Positions 1 to 8,406 of a DNA stretch of 64,000 nt are shown here, one piece after another (positions within the stretch are counted from its first letter, which is position 1; each line of letters begins with the position of its first letter). This DNA comes from Planctomycetales bacterium (GTDB taxonomy: Bacteria; Planctomycetota; SZUA-567): the NCBI GenBank assembly GCA_025997475.1, contig BNUQ01000005.1, positions 30,401-94,400 of the forward strand, given 5' to 3'. The position numbers and the translations under genes are program-made. The notes beneath the pieces are model-generated. The model had not been told where the DNA came from. It saw only the letters and a list, made by a program, of their open reading frames with translations, and did no database searches.

Positions 1-342
1 GATTGCCTCCTGCCCGTGCGCGGTCAGGTCGGCGAGAATTTCGCCGCCGTCGGCAATCAGCGTGCCGACCGGCACTTCAATCGTCAGGTCGGCGGCGTTG
101 GCGCCGTGCCGGCAAACGGCGCGTCCCGCTTCGCCGTCGGCGGCTTTGTATTTGCCGGTGCGGGCGAGCGCGAGCAAGGTGTCCACGTTTTCCGAGGCGC
201 GGAGAATGACGCTCCCGCCGCGTCCGCCGTCGCCGCCGTCGGGACCGCCGAGCGGAAGGTTGCGCTCGTGCCGGAAAGACGCGAGCCCGTCGCCGCCTTT
301 GCCGGAAGTAACCGTAACCGTCGTCGCGTCCACAAATTTCAT
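1..342 (-). CDS. obg: GTPase Obg/CgtA, N-terminal part (cut by window edge)
   Basis: Reading the minus strand from the ATG at 342 gives 114 codons open to the window edge. The protein begins MKFVDATTVTV and continues with the glycine-rich Obg fold signature (SGKGGDG, HERNLPLGGPDGG, DGGRGGSV). Obg is a ribosome-associated GTPase involved in large-subunit assembly and stress control. The G domain lies beyond the window. Identity rests on the Obg domain alone, which is highly characteristic. No strong Shine-Dalgarno is seen upstream. A single-armed stretch of AT-rich 7-bp repeat lies just upstream (about 373-408). Confidence 0.93.
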   Translation of the reverse strand, partial: MKFVDATTVTVTSGKGGDGLASFRHERNLPLGGPDGGDGGRGGSVILRASENVDTLLALARTGKYKAADGEAGRAVCRHGANAADLTIEVPVGTLIADGGEILADLTAHGQEAI

Positions 343-528
343 CGGGGAAAACTTTCAGGGGCGGGAGGGGGGAAATTACAAATTAAAAATTACGAATTAC
401 GAGCGGTTGTTTTCTTCGAGTAGTTCGGTAGCCGCCACATTCGCCGCAACCGGGCGAGAAAATATTTTGATAAGTTATTCCGAAGCAGCGCCTAACCGCC
501 GCCGTCCATTATTTGCCGCGCGGGAAAT

Positions 529-1263
529 TTAAGTAACGGACACCGCCGCGCCATACGCGCCGACGAATTGCGGGTCGGTCGCGACGTTCAGCGGCAGACC
601 GATTTCCCGTTCGAGCGCGATTTTTAAGAGCGGGTTTTGCGCCGCGCCGCCGGTGAAATAAACCGGCGCGCCGCCGCCGGTTTGCGCGAACAACCGCGCG
701 ATGCGTTTGGCCGCCGCCCGATGAATTCCGGCTAAAATCCGCTCAACCGCCGCGCCGTTTGCCAACAGTGAAATAACTTCGCTCTCGGCAAACACCGCGC
801 ACGTCGCGTTGATGGTCAGCGGTTCCGGCGGCGCCGCCGCGACGCGGGGCAAATCCGCCCAGCCCCAATTAAACCGGCGCAAAATGCTTTCGATAAACGC
901 GCCCGTGCCGGCGGCGCATTTGTCGTTCATCGCGAATTGACGCGCGCCGCCGTTCGCGTCGAGCGCCGCCGCTTTGCTGTCCTGCCCGCCGACATCAATC
1001 AGCGCCCGCGCGTCGGGGTGCAAATGGCGGACGCCGCGGGCGTGGCACGTGATTTCCGTGATTTTTTTATCGGCAAAATCGGCGAGCGTCCGCCCGTAGC
1101 CGGTCGCCGCCGCGCGCGGCGGACAGCCGCATTCTTCCCAAATTTGCCGCGCCGTCGCCGCCGGTCGGCAACCGGTCGGGCGAATAATTTTTTGCGCCGC
1201 CCCGCCGTCAAGCAAAACCGCCTTGGTGGTGGTCGAGCCGATATCAATGCCGAAACGCATCAT
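529..1263 (-). CDS. BadF/BadG/HgdC-type ATPase, activator of 2-hydroxyacyl-CoA dehydratase family
   Basis: The 244-residue protein starts FGIDIGSTTTKAVLLDGG, the phosphate-1 motif of the ASKHA ATPase fold. It has IDVGGQDSK and the two conserved cysteines expected to hold a 4Fe-4S cluster across a homodimer (in NDKCAAGTGAF and NATCAVFAESEV). Family members use ATP to drive low-potential electron transfer into a dehydratase or reductase. No dehydratase subunits are visible here, so the partner is unknown. The next minus-strand gene is a DUF362 protein with two ferredoxin motifs, which may be related redox chemistry (inference). Two consecutive ATGs (1263 and 1260) leave the exact start open. 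The length is on the short side of normal for single-domain activators. Confidence 0.88.
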   Translation of the reverse strand: MMRFGIDIGSTTTKAVLLDGGAAQKIIRPTGCRPAATARQIWEECGCPPRAAATGYGRTLADFADKKITEITCHARGVRHLHPDARALIDVGGQDSKAAALDANGGARQFAMNDKCAAGTGAFIESILRRFNWGWADLPRVAAAPPEPLTINATCAVFAESEVISLLANGAAVERILAGIHRAAAKRIARLFAQTGGGAPVYFTGGAAQNPLLKIALEREIGLPLNVATDPQFVGAYGAAVSVT

Positions 1264-1320
1264 TGGGCAGGGGTCCTAATCGAAATAAATGGAAAATTCT
1301 TGCCTTCGCGGAAACGACGG

Positions 1321-1439
1321 AATTAACAATTAACAATTCACAATTGACAATTAACAATTATTTAGCGGAGTTATTTTTTAAAATGCGCGGAGCGCATCCT
1401 TTCCACAATTGTTAATTGTTAATTTTTAATTGTTAATTG
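1321..1439. repeat. Heptad-arm hairpin element (AATTAAC dialect)
   Basis: Left arm of 7-bp AATTAAC/AATTGAC units, a core containing GCGGAGTT and the GCGCGGAGCGC hairpin, then a right arm of the complementary units (TTGTTAA). It fills the gap between the DUF362 gene and the HgdC-type gene. Confidence 0.85.
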
Positions 1440-1457
1440 CTCTTCAACTGCTCGCTC

Positions 1458-2621
1458 TCAAATTTTCTGCCAAAGCCAATTCAGCCGCCGCAACCAGCGG
1501 GAGAGCCACCCGCCGCGCAATTCGAGCGCGTGGTGCGGGCAGAGTTCGTGGCAACAATAACAGCGGATGCATTTATTTTGATTGACGGCTACGTCCGCGC
1601 CGTTAAACGCCAGCGCGCCCACCGAGCAAACGGTCAGGCATTTGCCGCAACGGACGCATTTGCCCGCGACTATTTGCGGATAAAGCGCCGTCCAGCGGCG
1701 AAATTTTTCTTCGGTAACGAACGGCAAATAACGCCACAGGCGCGGCGGAATCATCGCCAGCGTTTGCGTCGGCGACCACCGCCAGCGCGTCGGTTTGAGG
1801 TCGGCTAAATTTTCGACGCCGCGCAATTCGACGTTTTGCCACGCGGTGTCGCCCGCGGCGGTCGCGGCTTGAACGGTGTATAAATCTTCCGGCGCGCGCC
1901 CTAAAATTTTCATCATCGTCGCGTCGATGGCGGTCGAGTCTTCGCCGGCGGCGAGGAAACCGAGCGGTTGCGCCGAACCCGCCGTCGGACCGTTGCCGTC
2001 CATCGCCACAATGGCGTCGAGAATCGTCAAGCGCGGCGCGACGGCGCGTTCGATTTCATACAACATTCGCGCGAACATCGCGTAGTCCGCGCCCGCGCGA
2101 TAATGCCACGCGAATTTTTCCGTGCCGATGACCGCGCCGAACAGGTTTTTCACCGCCGCCGTCAACATCATTTGTCCGTGCGTCTTCAGGCGCGGCAAAT
2201 TGACGACGGCGTCGGCTTCGAGCAATTCGCGGGCGAGCGTCAGTTGGCGGAAGACGCGCCGGGCGGAGAAAATTTCCTTGCCGGTAAATTCGATAATCGG
2301 CACGCCGAGCGCTTCGGCGAGCGGCGCGATGCCGGCGATTTTCGCGACTTTGGCGGCGGAACCGGCGCCGGGGCTGTCGCCGGCGACGACTTTACCGCCG
2401 CAATCGAGAACCATCTCGGCGACGACCTGAAAAATTTCCGCCTGCGTGTAGGCGACTAAATTTCCGCGGGTGGGACAGACCAGATTTAATTTCAACACCA
2501 CGCGGTCGCCGGCTTTGACGAAGCGTTTCATCCCGCCGAGCGGCGCGAGCAATTCGCCGACGGCGACGCGGAGCGCGGGCAAGGCGTAATCATTTTGGCG
2601 GGTGAGCGAAACGAGAGGCAT
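1458..2621 (-). CDS. DUF362 protein with C-terminal 2x[4Fe-4S] ferredoxin domain
   Basis: The 387-residue protein has an N-terminal DUF362 domain (LKLNLVCP near the start, GDSPGAG, NLPRLKTHGQMMLTAAVKNLFG). Near the C-terminus are two ferredoxin motifs, CVRCGKCLTVC and CIRCYCCHELCP. DUF362 proteins are uncharacterised iron-sulphur proteins common in anaerobes; the substrate is unknown. The open frame extends 34 codons upstream, but that stretch is translated repeat arm (LSTFNFQLSTLNSQ), so I place the start at MPLVSLTRQ. That ATG follows the heptad repeat directly with no Shine-Dalgarno. Very likely DUF362; biochemical role not inferable. Confidence 0.85.
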   Translation of the reverse strand: MPLVSLTRQNDYALPALRVAVGELLAPLGGMKRFVKAGDRVVLKLNLVCPTRGNLVAYTQAEIFQVVAEMVLDCGGKVVAGDSPGAGSAAKVAKIAGIAPLAEALGVPIIEFTGKEIFSARRVFRQLTLARELLEADAVVNLPRLKTHGQMMLTAAVKNLFGAVIGTEKFAWHYRAGADYAMFARMLYEIERAVAPRLTILDAIVAMDGNGPTAGSAQPLGFLAAGEDSTAIDATMMKILGRAPEDLYTVQAATAAGDTAWQNVELRGVENLADLKPTRWRWSPTQTLAMIPPRLWRYLPFVTEEKFRRWTALYPQIVAGKCVRCGKCLTVCSVGALAFNGADVAVNQNKCIRCYCCHELCPHHALELRGGWLSRWLRRLNWLWQKI

Positions 2622-2624
2622 AGC

Positions 2625-2761
<137 letters not shown>

Positions 2762-3484
2762 TTACTTCCCCCACAACGCCAAGTTCGGCTCCGCGTCCGC
2801 CAAGTCGGCGAGCGGGATAAGTACGGTCGGCATTCCGAATGAATACGGCGCGATTTGGTATTCCTGAAAATAAAGGCGGACGCCCGTCGGCTCCAACCCG
2901 ACCGCCGCGTAATTTTCCGCCGTCGCCGCGAAACCGTCTTGAAAACCCGTCAGCATTTCTTGCAAGTCGGCGGCGTCCGGTTGCGCGAGCGCGCCGTCGT
3001 CGGCGACAATTTTCTTTAATTGTTCGAGCGCCAAGGTCGGCGCGAGGCGGGCGAAAATCGTCAGCGCGTTTTCCGGTTTGCCGAAAATTTTATTGAACGG
3101 CAACGCCGCGCCGGACGCTTCATAATTCAACACGCGCGTCAGATGCGACGGGTGCGCCGCCGATTGTTCATAATTATCCATCAGCAAGACCACGCTCACC
3201 GCGCGGCTCGACGGGCGCGTCAATTTGCCGACGACGGTCAAGGTCGCGTTATACGGCGCAAAGACCTCGCCGGACGCGGCGATTTGACCGGCGAGAAAAT
3301 TTTTAAGAAACGCGCTCACCTGCGCATCGACCGCCGCGACGCCGGTTGCCGGAAACGCCGTGCGCACCCGCCAATCGAAATTGTTTTCGACGTTCTCGCC
3401 GTCGCGCGGATTTGCCGCCGCTTCGTCGTCGGCGTAAGCGGTGAAAGTTAGCGCGAAGAGCGCGAGGAACAGTAGGTTTTTCAT
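2762..3484 (-). CDS. Exported DUF3298/RsiV-like protein
   Basis: A 240-residue protein with a signal peptide (MKNLLFLALFALTFTAYA) and a probable cleavage after AYA. The C-terminal part has the DUF3298 pattern: LNYEASGAALPFNKIF followed by YFQEYQIAPYSFGMP and a terminal IPLADL. This domain is found in RsiV-type lysozyme-sensing anti-sigma factors and in periplasmic proteins of unknown role. There is no transmembrane anchor or anti-sigma region here, so it is probably a soluble periplasmic protein. The start at 3484 is backed by an AGGAGA Shine-Dalgarno; an upstream in-frame codon is ignored. It lies downstream of two MlaD genes on the same strand, possibly cotranscribed. Confidence 0.72.
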   Translation of the reverse strand: MKNLLFLALFALTFTAYADDEAAANPRDGENVENNFDWRVRTAFPATGVAAVDAQVSAFLKNFLAGQIAASGEVFAPYNATLTVVGKLTRPSSRAVSVVLLMDNYEQSAAHPSHLTRVLNYEASGAALPFNKIFGKPENALTIFARLAPTLALEQLKKIVADDGALAQPDAADLQEMLTGFQDGFAATAENYAAVGLEPTGVRLYFQEYQIAPYSFGMPTVLIPLADLADAEPNLALWGK

Positions 3485-3495
3485 CGGTTTCTCCT

Positions 3496-3570
3496 TAAAA
3501 AACGTATCCACGAATTACGAACGTATCCACGAATTTTTTGTTTCTCACCGAAGCGCGGCGGACGCGGAGA
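3496..3570. repeat. CACGAATT / TTTCTCACCG-type dispersed repeat
   Basis: Contains two copies of TATCCACGAATT and a TTTCTCACCG segment, resembling the longer CTCTGTG/CACGAATT repeats at 20970, 49496 and 51835. It lies just upstream of the DUF3298 gene. Confidence 0.5.
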
Positions 3571-3586
3571 ATCTTCGGTTGGAAAT

Positions 3587-3740
3587 GCTCTATTCAATTG
3601 CCACGCCTTTTAAGGCGTGGATAGCGTTGGAACAATGACCGGCTTTAGCCGAACGGCAAAGACCATTTCTTTTTTTTGTTCGTCCACCACGCCCTAAAGA
3701 GCGTGAACTTTGCATCGAGCCACCGCTCATTGCTCTAAGC
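3587..3740. repeat. CTCTATTCAATTG inverted-repeat element, decayed copy
   Basis: Starts with GCTCTATTCAATTGCCACGCC and the CCACGCC-TTTTAA-GGCGTGG hairpin, followed by CGGCTTTAGCCG. The right end is degenerate: CACGCCCTAAAGAGCGTG replaces the GGCGTGGCAATTGAATAGAG end seen in intact copies. Confidence 0.8.
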
Positions 3741-4839
3741 GCGCGCTTTTGGTTTGGCGGGAATAATCCGCCCACGCACGGTAGAACGCGGTCAGGTCGG
3801 CGCCGCCCCGCCAATGCGCGTCGATAAAATTTTTCGCCGCGGCGCGACCGTGCAGGAAATTTTTCGCGACATAGACCAACTTGGCGAATAGCGATTTGTC
3901 GGTTACGGAACGGTAGGCGTCCTCAATCACTTTCAGCGTCGCCGCCACGCTGTATTGCGGGTCGGTCAACAACACGCCGACGACGCTGTGCGGCGAATAA
4001 TGCGTTTGCGCCGCCCAATCGGCGATTTGTTTTTGCGCGGTTTCGGTTTGCGTCCGCGCCGGTTGTTGCGCCTGCCACATCGCGCGAACGGCGGTCGCGC
4101 CGTGGCGCATCACCGCAATGTCGGCGGCTAATTTTGTTTGTTTCTCCGCCGGTAGCGCCGCGAAAACGCGGTCGCGCAAATTTTCCGCCTGCGCGGTTAC
4201 TTGCCCCAATTCGTTGCCGAGACGCCGCGCCTTATCGACCGTCGCGGTCAGCCGCGCCGTTTCGACTTTCTCCGCCCAGCGCTCGACGTTGGCGAAAATG
4301 CGGTTGACGCGGGCGGGCGGGGAATTTTCGCCTTCGCCGACGAAATACAAAATATTCTGCGCGACCGAATTCGCCATTTTGCTGAGATTGGCGTAAATAT
4401 CGCCGATACTGCCGAGACCGGAGTAATTAATCGTCGGCAACGTAACGATGTCCCGCGTCGGTTGGCGTTTGGCGGGCAAAATAAATTGGCGGGAATCGCC
4501 GGACAACACGCCGAGATAAGCGTCGCCGGTTACCGTCGTCGTGCCGGCTTGCAAAACGCTGTCGTCGGGGATAGGCGCTTCCAGCAACAATTCCGCGACG
4601 ACGACAATCCGCCCGTCGGTCAGAAAACGCACGCGCGTTACCTGCCCGACCGTCGTGCCGCCCATCCGCACCGGCGAATTTACCAACAAGCCGCCGATGT
4701 TGGTGAAAAAACCGCGCACGACATATCGCTCTTTGCCGAGCCAGTTGCGGTATTGCGCGAGAAACGCCGCCGCCGCCAGCAACAAGACCACGGCGACAAC
4801 CGCGACGCCAATAATTTGATTTAAGCGGGAAAGGGACAT
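3727..4839 (-). CDS. MCE/MlaD domain protein (second of pair)
   Basis: A 370-residue protein with one N-terminal membrane helix (about residues 9-28, IIGVAVVAVVLLLAAAAFLA). An MCE domain follows (YVVRGFFTNIGGLLVNSPVRMGG, then GDAYLGVL). The long C-terminal part is mostly helical. MCE proteins form hexameric rings or tunnels that move phospholipids between inner and outer membrane. It lies downstream of another MCE gene with a repeat between them. No MlaE permease or MlaF ATPase gene is in the window, so the transporter must be elsewhere or absent. No Shine-Dalgarno; the start abuts a heptad repeat. Confidence 0.85.
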   Translation of the reverse strand: MSLSRLNQIIGVAVVAVVLLLAAAAFLAQYRNWLGKERYVVRGFFTNIGGLLVNSPVRMGGTTVGQVTRVRFLTDGRIVVVAELLLEAPIPDDSVLQAGTTTVTGDAYLGVLSGDSRQFILPAKRQPTRDIVTLPTINYSGLGSIGDIYANLSKMANSVAQNILYFVGEGENSPPARVNRIFANVERWAEKVETARLTATVDKARRLGNELGQVTAQAENLRDRVFAALPAEKQTKLAADIAVMRHGATAVRAMWQAQQPARTQTETAQKQIADWAAQTHYSPHSVVGVLLTDPQYSVAATLKVIEDAYRSVTDKSLFAKLVYVAKNFLHGRAAAKNFIDAHWRGGADLTAFYRAWADYSRQTKSARLEQ

Positions 4840-4848
4840 TTTTCTAAA

Positions 4849-4952
4849 GTTGAAAGTTAAAAGTTAAAAGTTGAAAGTTGAAAGAAAGTTGACAGTTGGC
4901 AGTCGCAAGCGATTGCCAACCACTGCTCACTCTCTCAACTTTTAACTTTCAA
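4849..4952. repeat. Heptad-arm hairpin element, variant core
   Basis: GTTGAAA/GTTAAAA units on the left and CTCAACTTTTAAC units on the right. The usual GGAGTTT core is replaced by TTGGCAGTCGCAAGCGATTGCCAA, itself a hairpin. It sits between the two MlaD genes. Confidence 0.8.
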
Positions 4953-4954
4953 CT

Positions 4955-6232
4955 TTATCTCTCATAGAGCCACTGCAACGGGTGTTGTTCCGTTGTCGGG
5001 CGGCTACGGTTCGGCGCGATGATAATCGGCGACCCCGCCGGTTCGTAATAGACCTCCACCGCTTCCGGCGCGGCCACGGTCGGCGCGCCGCGATACGCCG
5101 CCGCCGGATAACGCGCGCCGCCGGAAATCTGCGCGTTGTAATCTTTTTGGTTCGCCATCCACGCTTTCCAATCCCGCGCCATTTGCTCCGGCGTTCCCTT
5201 GTGGTTCGTCAGCCATTTTTCGGCGATTTTGTCGCCGATGTATTTGTCGGCGATAACGTCGCTTAAGCCCACGGTGGCAATCGCGCGCGCGGCGCGTTGC
5301 AAACTGGCGATGGTCGCCGCCACGTCCGCGCCGGCTTGTTCGTCGCTCAACAAACGCAAAATGCCGGTCTGCGGCTTGATGGCGCCGGTAATCCGCGCCA
5401 CGTCGCCGGTGGCGTCGCCGACGTTTTTCAGCGTTGCGGCGATGACCTCTTTTTGGTCGCTAAAAATTTTCGTCAACGCCGCCAGGTTGTCCGCGACGGT
5501 CAGCAACTCCTCGGCGAAGCGGTCGTCGGCAAAAAGTTTGCCGGCGAAAGCGTTGACGGCGGTCATCGTTTTTTTTGCGTCAACGGTAATTTCGACGACG
5601 TTATCGACGGCGACCTCGACGCGGTCGAGCGTCTTTTCCGCGCCGCCGATAAGACCGGCGATTTTGCCGGTGAAGTTTTCGATGTTGGCGAGGGTTCGTT
5701 CGATATTTTCGCGAAATTCCGGCTTGCCGATGAGGGCGTTGATGTTCTTGACCGTCGTTTCGATTTCGCCGCTGAGTTGTTGCATCTGCACCATCATTTC
5801 CGCCATCCCGCCCTGCGGCTCGCCGGTCAGGCGCGGGGCTTGCGCGGGGTCGCCGTTTTTCGGCAGATATTCCCGCGCCGCGCCGCGCTTAAATTCAAGA
5901 AACGCGTCGCCGACCAGACCCGCGACGCCGATTTTCGCCGTCGTGTCTTTTTGCAAATTGTATTCGCCGTTGATGCCGGCGAGGATTTCAATGTCGGTGT
6001 CTTTGATGCCGATTTTTTTGACTTTGCCGATTTCGACCCCGCCGTATTTGACCGGCGCGCCGACTTTCAGGTCGCCGATATTTTCCATCGTTACATTGAC
6101 GTAATAGGCGTCGCCGCCGAGCCGCACGCCGCCGGTCATAAAAACGACCATCAACATCGTTACGACAATGCCGGTCAACAGAAAAAAACCGATGGCCATT
6201 TGCAGTCGCATATTGTCCGTGTTTATCTTCAT
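4955..6232 (-). CDS. MCE/MlaD domain protein (first of pair)
   Basis: A 425-residue protein with an N-terminal membrane anchor (about residues 11-33). A canonical MCE domain follows: YYVNVTMENIGDLKVGAPVKYGG, VEIGKVKKI, and GLVGDAFLEF. Next comes a long helical stretch rich in Asn/Thr/Val (ENIERTLANIENFTGKI and similar), the typical coiled tail that builds an MCE tube. The C-terminus is Pro/Ala/Tyr-rich. The start at 6232 has an AGGAA Shine-Dalgarno. It probably forms a mixed assembly with the neighbouring MCE protein (inference). Confidence 0.88.
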   Translation of the reverse strand: MKINTDNMRLQMAIGFFLLTGIVVTMLMVVFMTGGVRLGGDAYYVNVTMENIGDLKVGAPVKYGGVEIGKVKKIGIKDTDIEILAGINGEYNLQKDTTAKIGVAGLVGDAFLEFKRGAAREYLPKNGDPAQAPRLTGEPQGGMAEMMVQMQQLSGEIETTVKNINALIGKPEFRENIERTLANIENFTGKIAGLIGGAEKTLDRVEVAVDNVVEITVDAKKTMTAVNAFAGKLFADDRFAEELLTVADNLAALTKIFSDQKEVIAATLKNVGDATGDVARITGAIKPQTGILRLLSDEQAGADVAATIASLQRAARAIATVGLSDVIADKYIGDKIAEKWLTNHKGTPEQMARDWKAWMANQKDYNAQISGGARYPAAAYRGAPTVAAPEAVEVYYEPAGSPIIIAPNRSRPTTEQHPLQWLYER

Positions 6233-6254
6233 CGCGAGGTTCCTTTTTTTGAAA

Positions 6255-6356
6255 ATTTAGCGTTTAGCGTTGAAAGTTGAGGGCGTGGAGTTTTATTTTT
6301 AAGCCGCGCGAATCGCTACCGTCGCCCAACTCTCAACGCTAACCTTTCAACTCTAT
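6255..6356. repeat. Heptad-arm hairpin element (GTTGAAA/GTTTAGC)
   Basis: Short left arm (GTTTAGCGTTGAAAGTTGAG), core GGAGTTTTATTTTTAAGCCG with GCGCGAATCGC, right arm CTCAACGCTAACCTTTCAAC. The gap between the phosphoesterase and MlaD genes is almost wholly this element. Confidence 0.83.
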
Positions 6357-6358
6357 CC

Positions 6359-7084
6359 TTACCGCCCGAAATGCAGTCGCAACGCCAACGCTTCCGGCAA
6401 TTGGGCGGCGATGATTTTTCGCATCGTGGCGCTCACGTCGTATTCCAAGCGCCGCCACGAAATTTCGCGTTTTTCGCTGTCATACAACACGTAAGCCGCC
6501 AGCCAGTTGTCGTCGCGCGGTTGTCCCGCCGAGCCGACGTTGACAATCGTTTTGCCCGCCGCCGGTAATTTCAACTCCGGCGCCGACGAATAGCGCAACG
6601 GATTGGTGTTGAAAAAAGTCAGCGGCTGGTGCGTGTGCCCCAAAAACAACACCTGCTTTTTCATATAAACGAAATTGAGCCGCGCGTCTTTCACCGTGGA
6701 CACATAGTTGAACATATCGGGATGATACAGCGACCCGTGCACGACTTGAAATTCGTTGTTGATGATGCTCATATAGGGCAAAGTCGCGAGCCATTCCCGC
6801 GTCGCCGCCGACAGTTGCGCGATAGTCCATTCGACGGCGACGCGCGCGTATTCCGAAAAATAGTCGATTTCGAGCGCGCCGGTAACCGCCGCCTCGTGGT
6901 TGCCGAGCAGGCAGAAATCGGCTTCTTCGCGGATGATTTGCGCGCATTCTTCGGGATTCGCGCCGTAACCCACCACGTCGCCCAAACAAATTATCGCGTC
7001 GGGACGCGCCCGTTTGATTGACGCCATCGCCGTCGTCAGCGCTTCCAAATTACCGTGAATATCGCTGATGAGGGCGTATAACAT
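6359..7084 (-). CDS. Calcineurin-like metallophosphoesterase
   Basis: A 241-residue protein with the full metallophosphoesterase motif set: SDIHGNLEAL, GDVVGYG, LLGNHE, VHGS and LGHTHQP. These bind a dinuclear metal centre. It resembles the family of about 240 residues that includes diadenosine-tetraphosphatase-like and YfcE-like enzymes; the substrate cannot be read from the sequence. I start it at MLYALISDIHG because the metal-binding strand must lie at the N-terminus; an in-frame extension of 23 codons upstream looks unstructured. No clear Shine-Dalgarno. Confidence 0.87.
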   Translation of the reverse strand: MLYALISDIHGNLEALTTAMASIKRARPDAIICLGDVVGYGANPEECAQIIREEADFCLLGNHEAAVTGALEIDYFSEYARVAVEWTIAQLSAATREWLATLPYMSIINNEFQVVHGSLYHPDMFNYVSTVKDARLNFVYMKKQVLFLGHTHQPLTFFNTNPLRYSSAPELKLPAAGKTIVNVGSAGQPRDDNWLAAYVLYDSEKREISWRRLEYDVSATMRKIIAAQLPEALALRLHFGR

Positions 7085-7518
7085 CGGCGGTTGGCGTCCG
7101 GTGAAATAGGATAAACGACAGCCGTCAAGCATAGTGAGCGGCGGGCGTTTCACAATCGGCTGGACCGTTGCCGTTACAAACTACGCCGACGCAAAAAAAA
7201 CGCCCCCGGGGGAGCGGGGGCGCTACGGGGTGGTCAAACTCCCCGCGGAGGATGGTTCATTTTAGAACTGTTCGCGCCTGCTTGTCGAACCGGCGTCCGA
7301 GCGTTTTTGCCGGACGCGCCGCGTTTGGCGCGCCGAAATCGCCGTTTCAACTTCGCTCGTTGGCGCGAGGCATTGTGATAAATTCCCCCCGCCGCACAAG
7401 AGGCAAATCCCCGCCTTTTTCCATTTTTTTTCAAGTTGCCGCCGCCGCCGCACGATATACGGAATGCGGTTCGCGCGGGCGTCGCGTTGCCCGGGTTGGC
7501 ATTGACGAGGGACGGATT
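7085..7518. other. Gene-free interval between divergent genes
   Basis: No convincing protein gene here. It holds a minus-strand-oriented intrinsic terminator (7193-7222) with no annotated gene feeding it, then about 290 bp of GC-rich sequence up to the J-domain gene. The terminator suggests that something short is transcribed leftward from inside this interval. Confidence 0.55.
7193..7222 (-). terminator. Orphan intrinsic terminator, leftward
   Basis: On the minus strand CGCCCCC pairs with GGGGGCG around an 8-nt loop, followed directly by eight T residues. It points left, while the adjacent gene to the right (7519) is on the plus strand. Confidence 0.75.
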
Positions 7519-8406
7519 ATGTGGCAAAGCAATACGGCGGAAGCGGTCGAAGAAGACATTGACAGCGAATCCTTGACCAACGCTTGTTTGTTGTTGTTCG
7601 GCGAGGACACCGTCGTGTCGCCGGCGTTCATCAACTACTTGCAAATCGCCGGCTTAAAAGCCGCGTTTCGCAGTATGGCGATGCGCAATCACCCCGACCT
7701 GGCGATGCAAATCGGCGTGGACGCGCCGGTGTTGCAAAAACGCTTTCACGACATTCGGCAAGCATACGAGTTGCTGTTGCCCTACGTCGCCGGCGAAAAA
7801 ACGTTGCCGGAATGGAGCGAAATGGCAAGCACCGACGCCGCCGTCGAAGAAGTCGTCAAACAGGAGCCGCGCCGCTGGAAATTCTTTCGCCGCGACCGCG
7901 CGACGCCGGACAGCCGGATGGCGCAGTATGGCTTTAAGTTTTCCCGCGCCGCGCGCGCCGACAATAAAAATCACACTTACGCCAACGGCACGGTGCCGAA
8001 GCGCGTTTTGCGGATCGGCGAATTTTTATATTACCACCGCAAAATCTCGTGGGAAAATTTATTTTCCGCGCTGGTCTGGCAACGGCTCAGCCGTCCGCGC
8101 CTCGGCGAAATCGCGTTGGAAAAAGGTCTGTTCAAAGCCGGCGATATGATTGACCTGCGCCGTTATCGCCACGTCGGCGAAGTGATGGGCGAAGCCGCGG
8201 TGCGCTTGCGCATCATCGACGAGCGGCAATTGCGCGTCCTGCTTGGCTACCAAAAAATGTATAACTGCCCCCTCGGTCGCTACTTCGTCGAAGAGCGGTT
8301 AATCAAGCCGGAGGAACTCAACCGCTACCTGCATTTGCAACGCCATCACAATCTCTGCCAGCAACCCAAAAGCCCGCGCTTCGCGGGCGGCGCGTCGGTC
8401 AATTAA
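7519..8406 (+). CDS. J-domain protein with tandem GspE/MshE-N-like repeats
   Basis: A 295-residue protein. Residues about 40-90 form a J domain: LKAAFRSMAMRNHPD carries the HPD tripeptide that stimulates Hsp70 ATPase, then RFHDIRQAYELLLPY. After a basic linker come helical repeats of the kind found at the N-terminus of type II secretion/pilus ATPases (RPRLGEIALEKGLF, HVGEVMGEAAVRLRIIDERQL, PLGRYFVEERLIKPEEL). This layout matches J-domain proteins I recall from Geobacter-type bacteria; the client is unknown. The frame is open upstream to 7168, but the ATG at 7519 has a GAGGGA Shine-Dalgarno and the upstream translation is low-complexity. Confidence 0.78.
   Translation: MWQSNTAEAVEEDIDSESLTNACLLLFGEDTVVSPAFINYLQIAGLKAAFRSMAMRNHPDLAMQIGVDAPVLQKRFHDIRQAYELLLPYVAGEKTLPEWSEMASTDAAVEEVVKQEPRRWKFFRRDRATPDSRMAQYGFKFSRAARADNKNHTYANGTVPKRVLRIGEFLYYHRKISWENLFSALVWQRLSRPRLGEIALEKGLFKAGDMIDLRRYRHVGEVMGEAAVRLRIIDERQLRVLLGYQKMYNCPLGRYFVEERLIKPEELNRYLHLQRHHNLCQQPKSPRFAGGASVN

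Noticed and set aside
5199-6280. 300-plus-codon plus-strand frames opposite the MCE gene
   Set aside because: Shadows caused by high GC3 in the true minus-strand gene, which has clear MCE motifs.
7168-7518. In-frame 5' extension of the J-domain gene (117 codons)
   Set aside because: Begins at a weak start, overlaps a terminator hairpin and is low-complexity; the ATG at 7519 has a Shine-Dalgarno and begins the plausible protein.
7234-7644. Leftward 136-codon frame upstream of the orphan terminator, rich in Arg/Lys like a ribosomal protein
   Set aside because: Most of it is antisense to the J-domain gene and its 5' leader, no start codon near a ribosome binding site, and no ribosomal protein signature.
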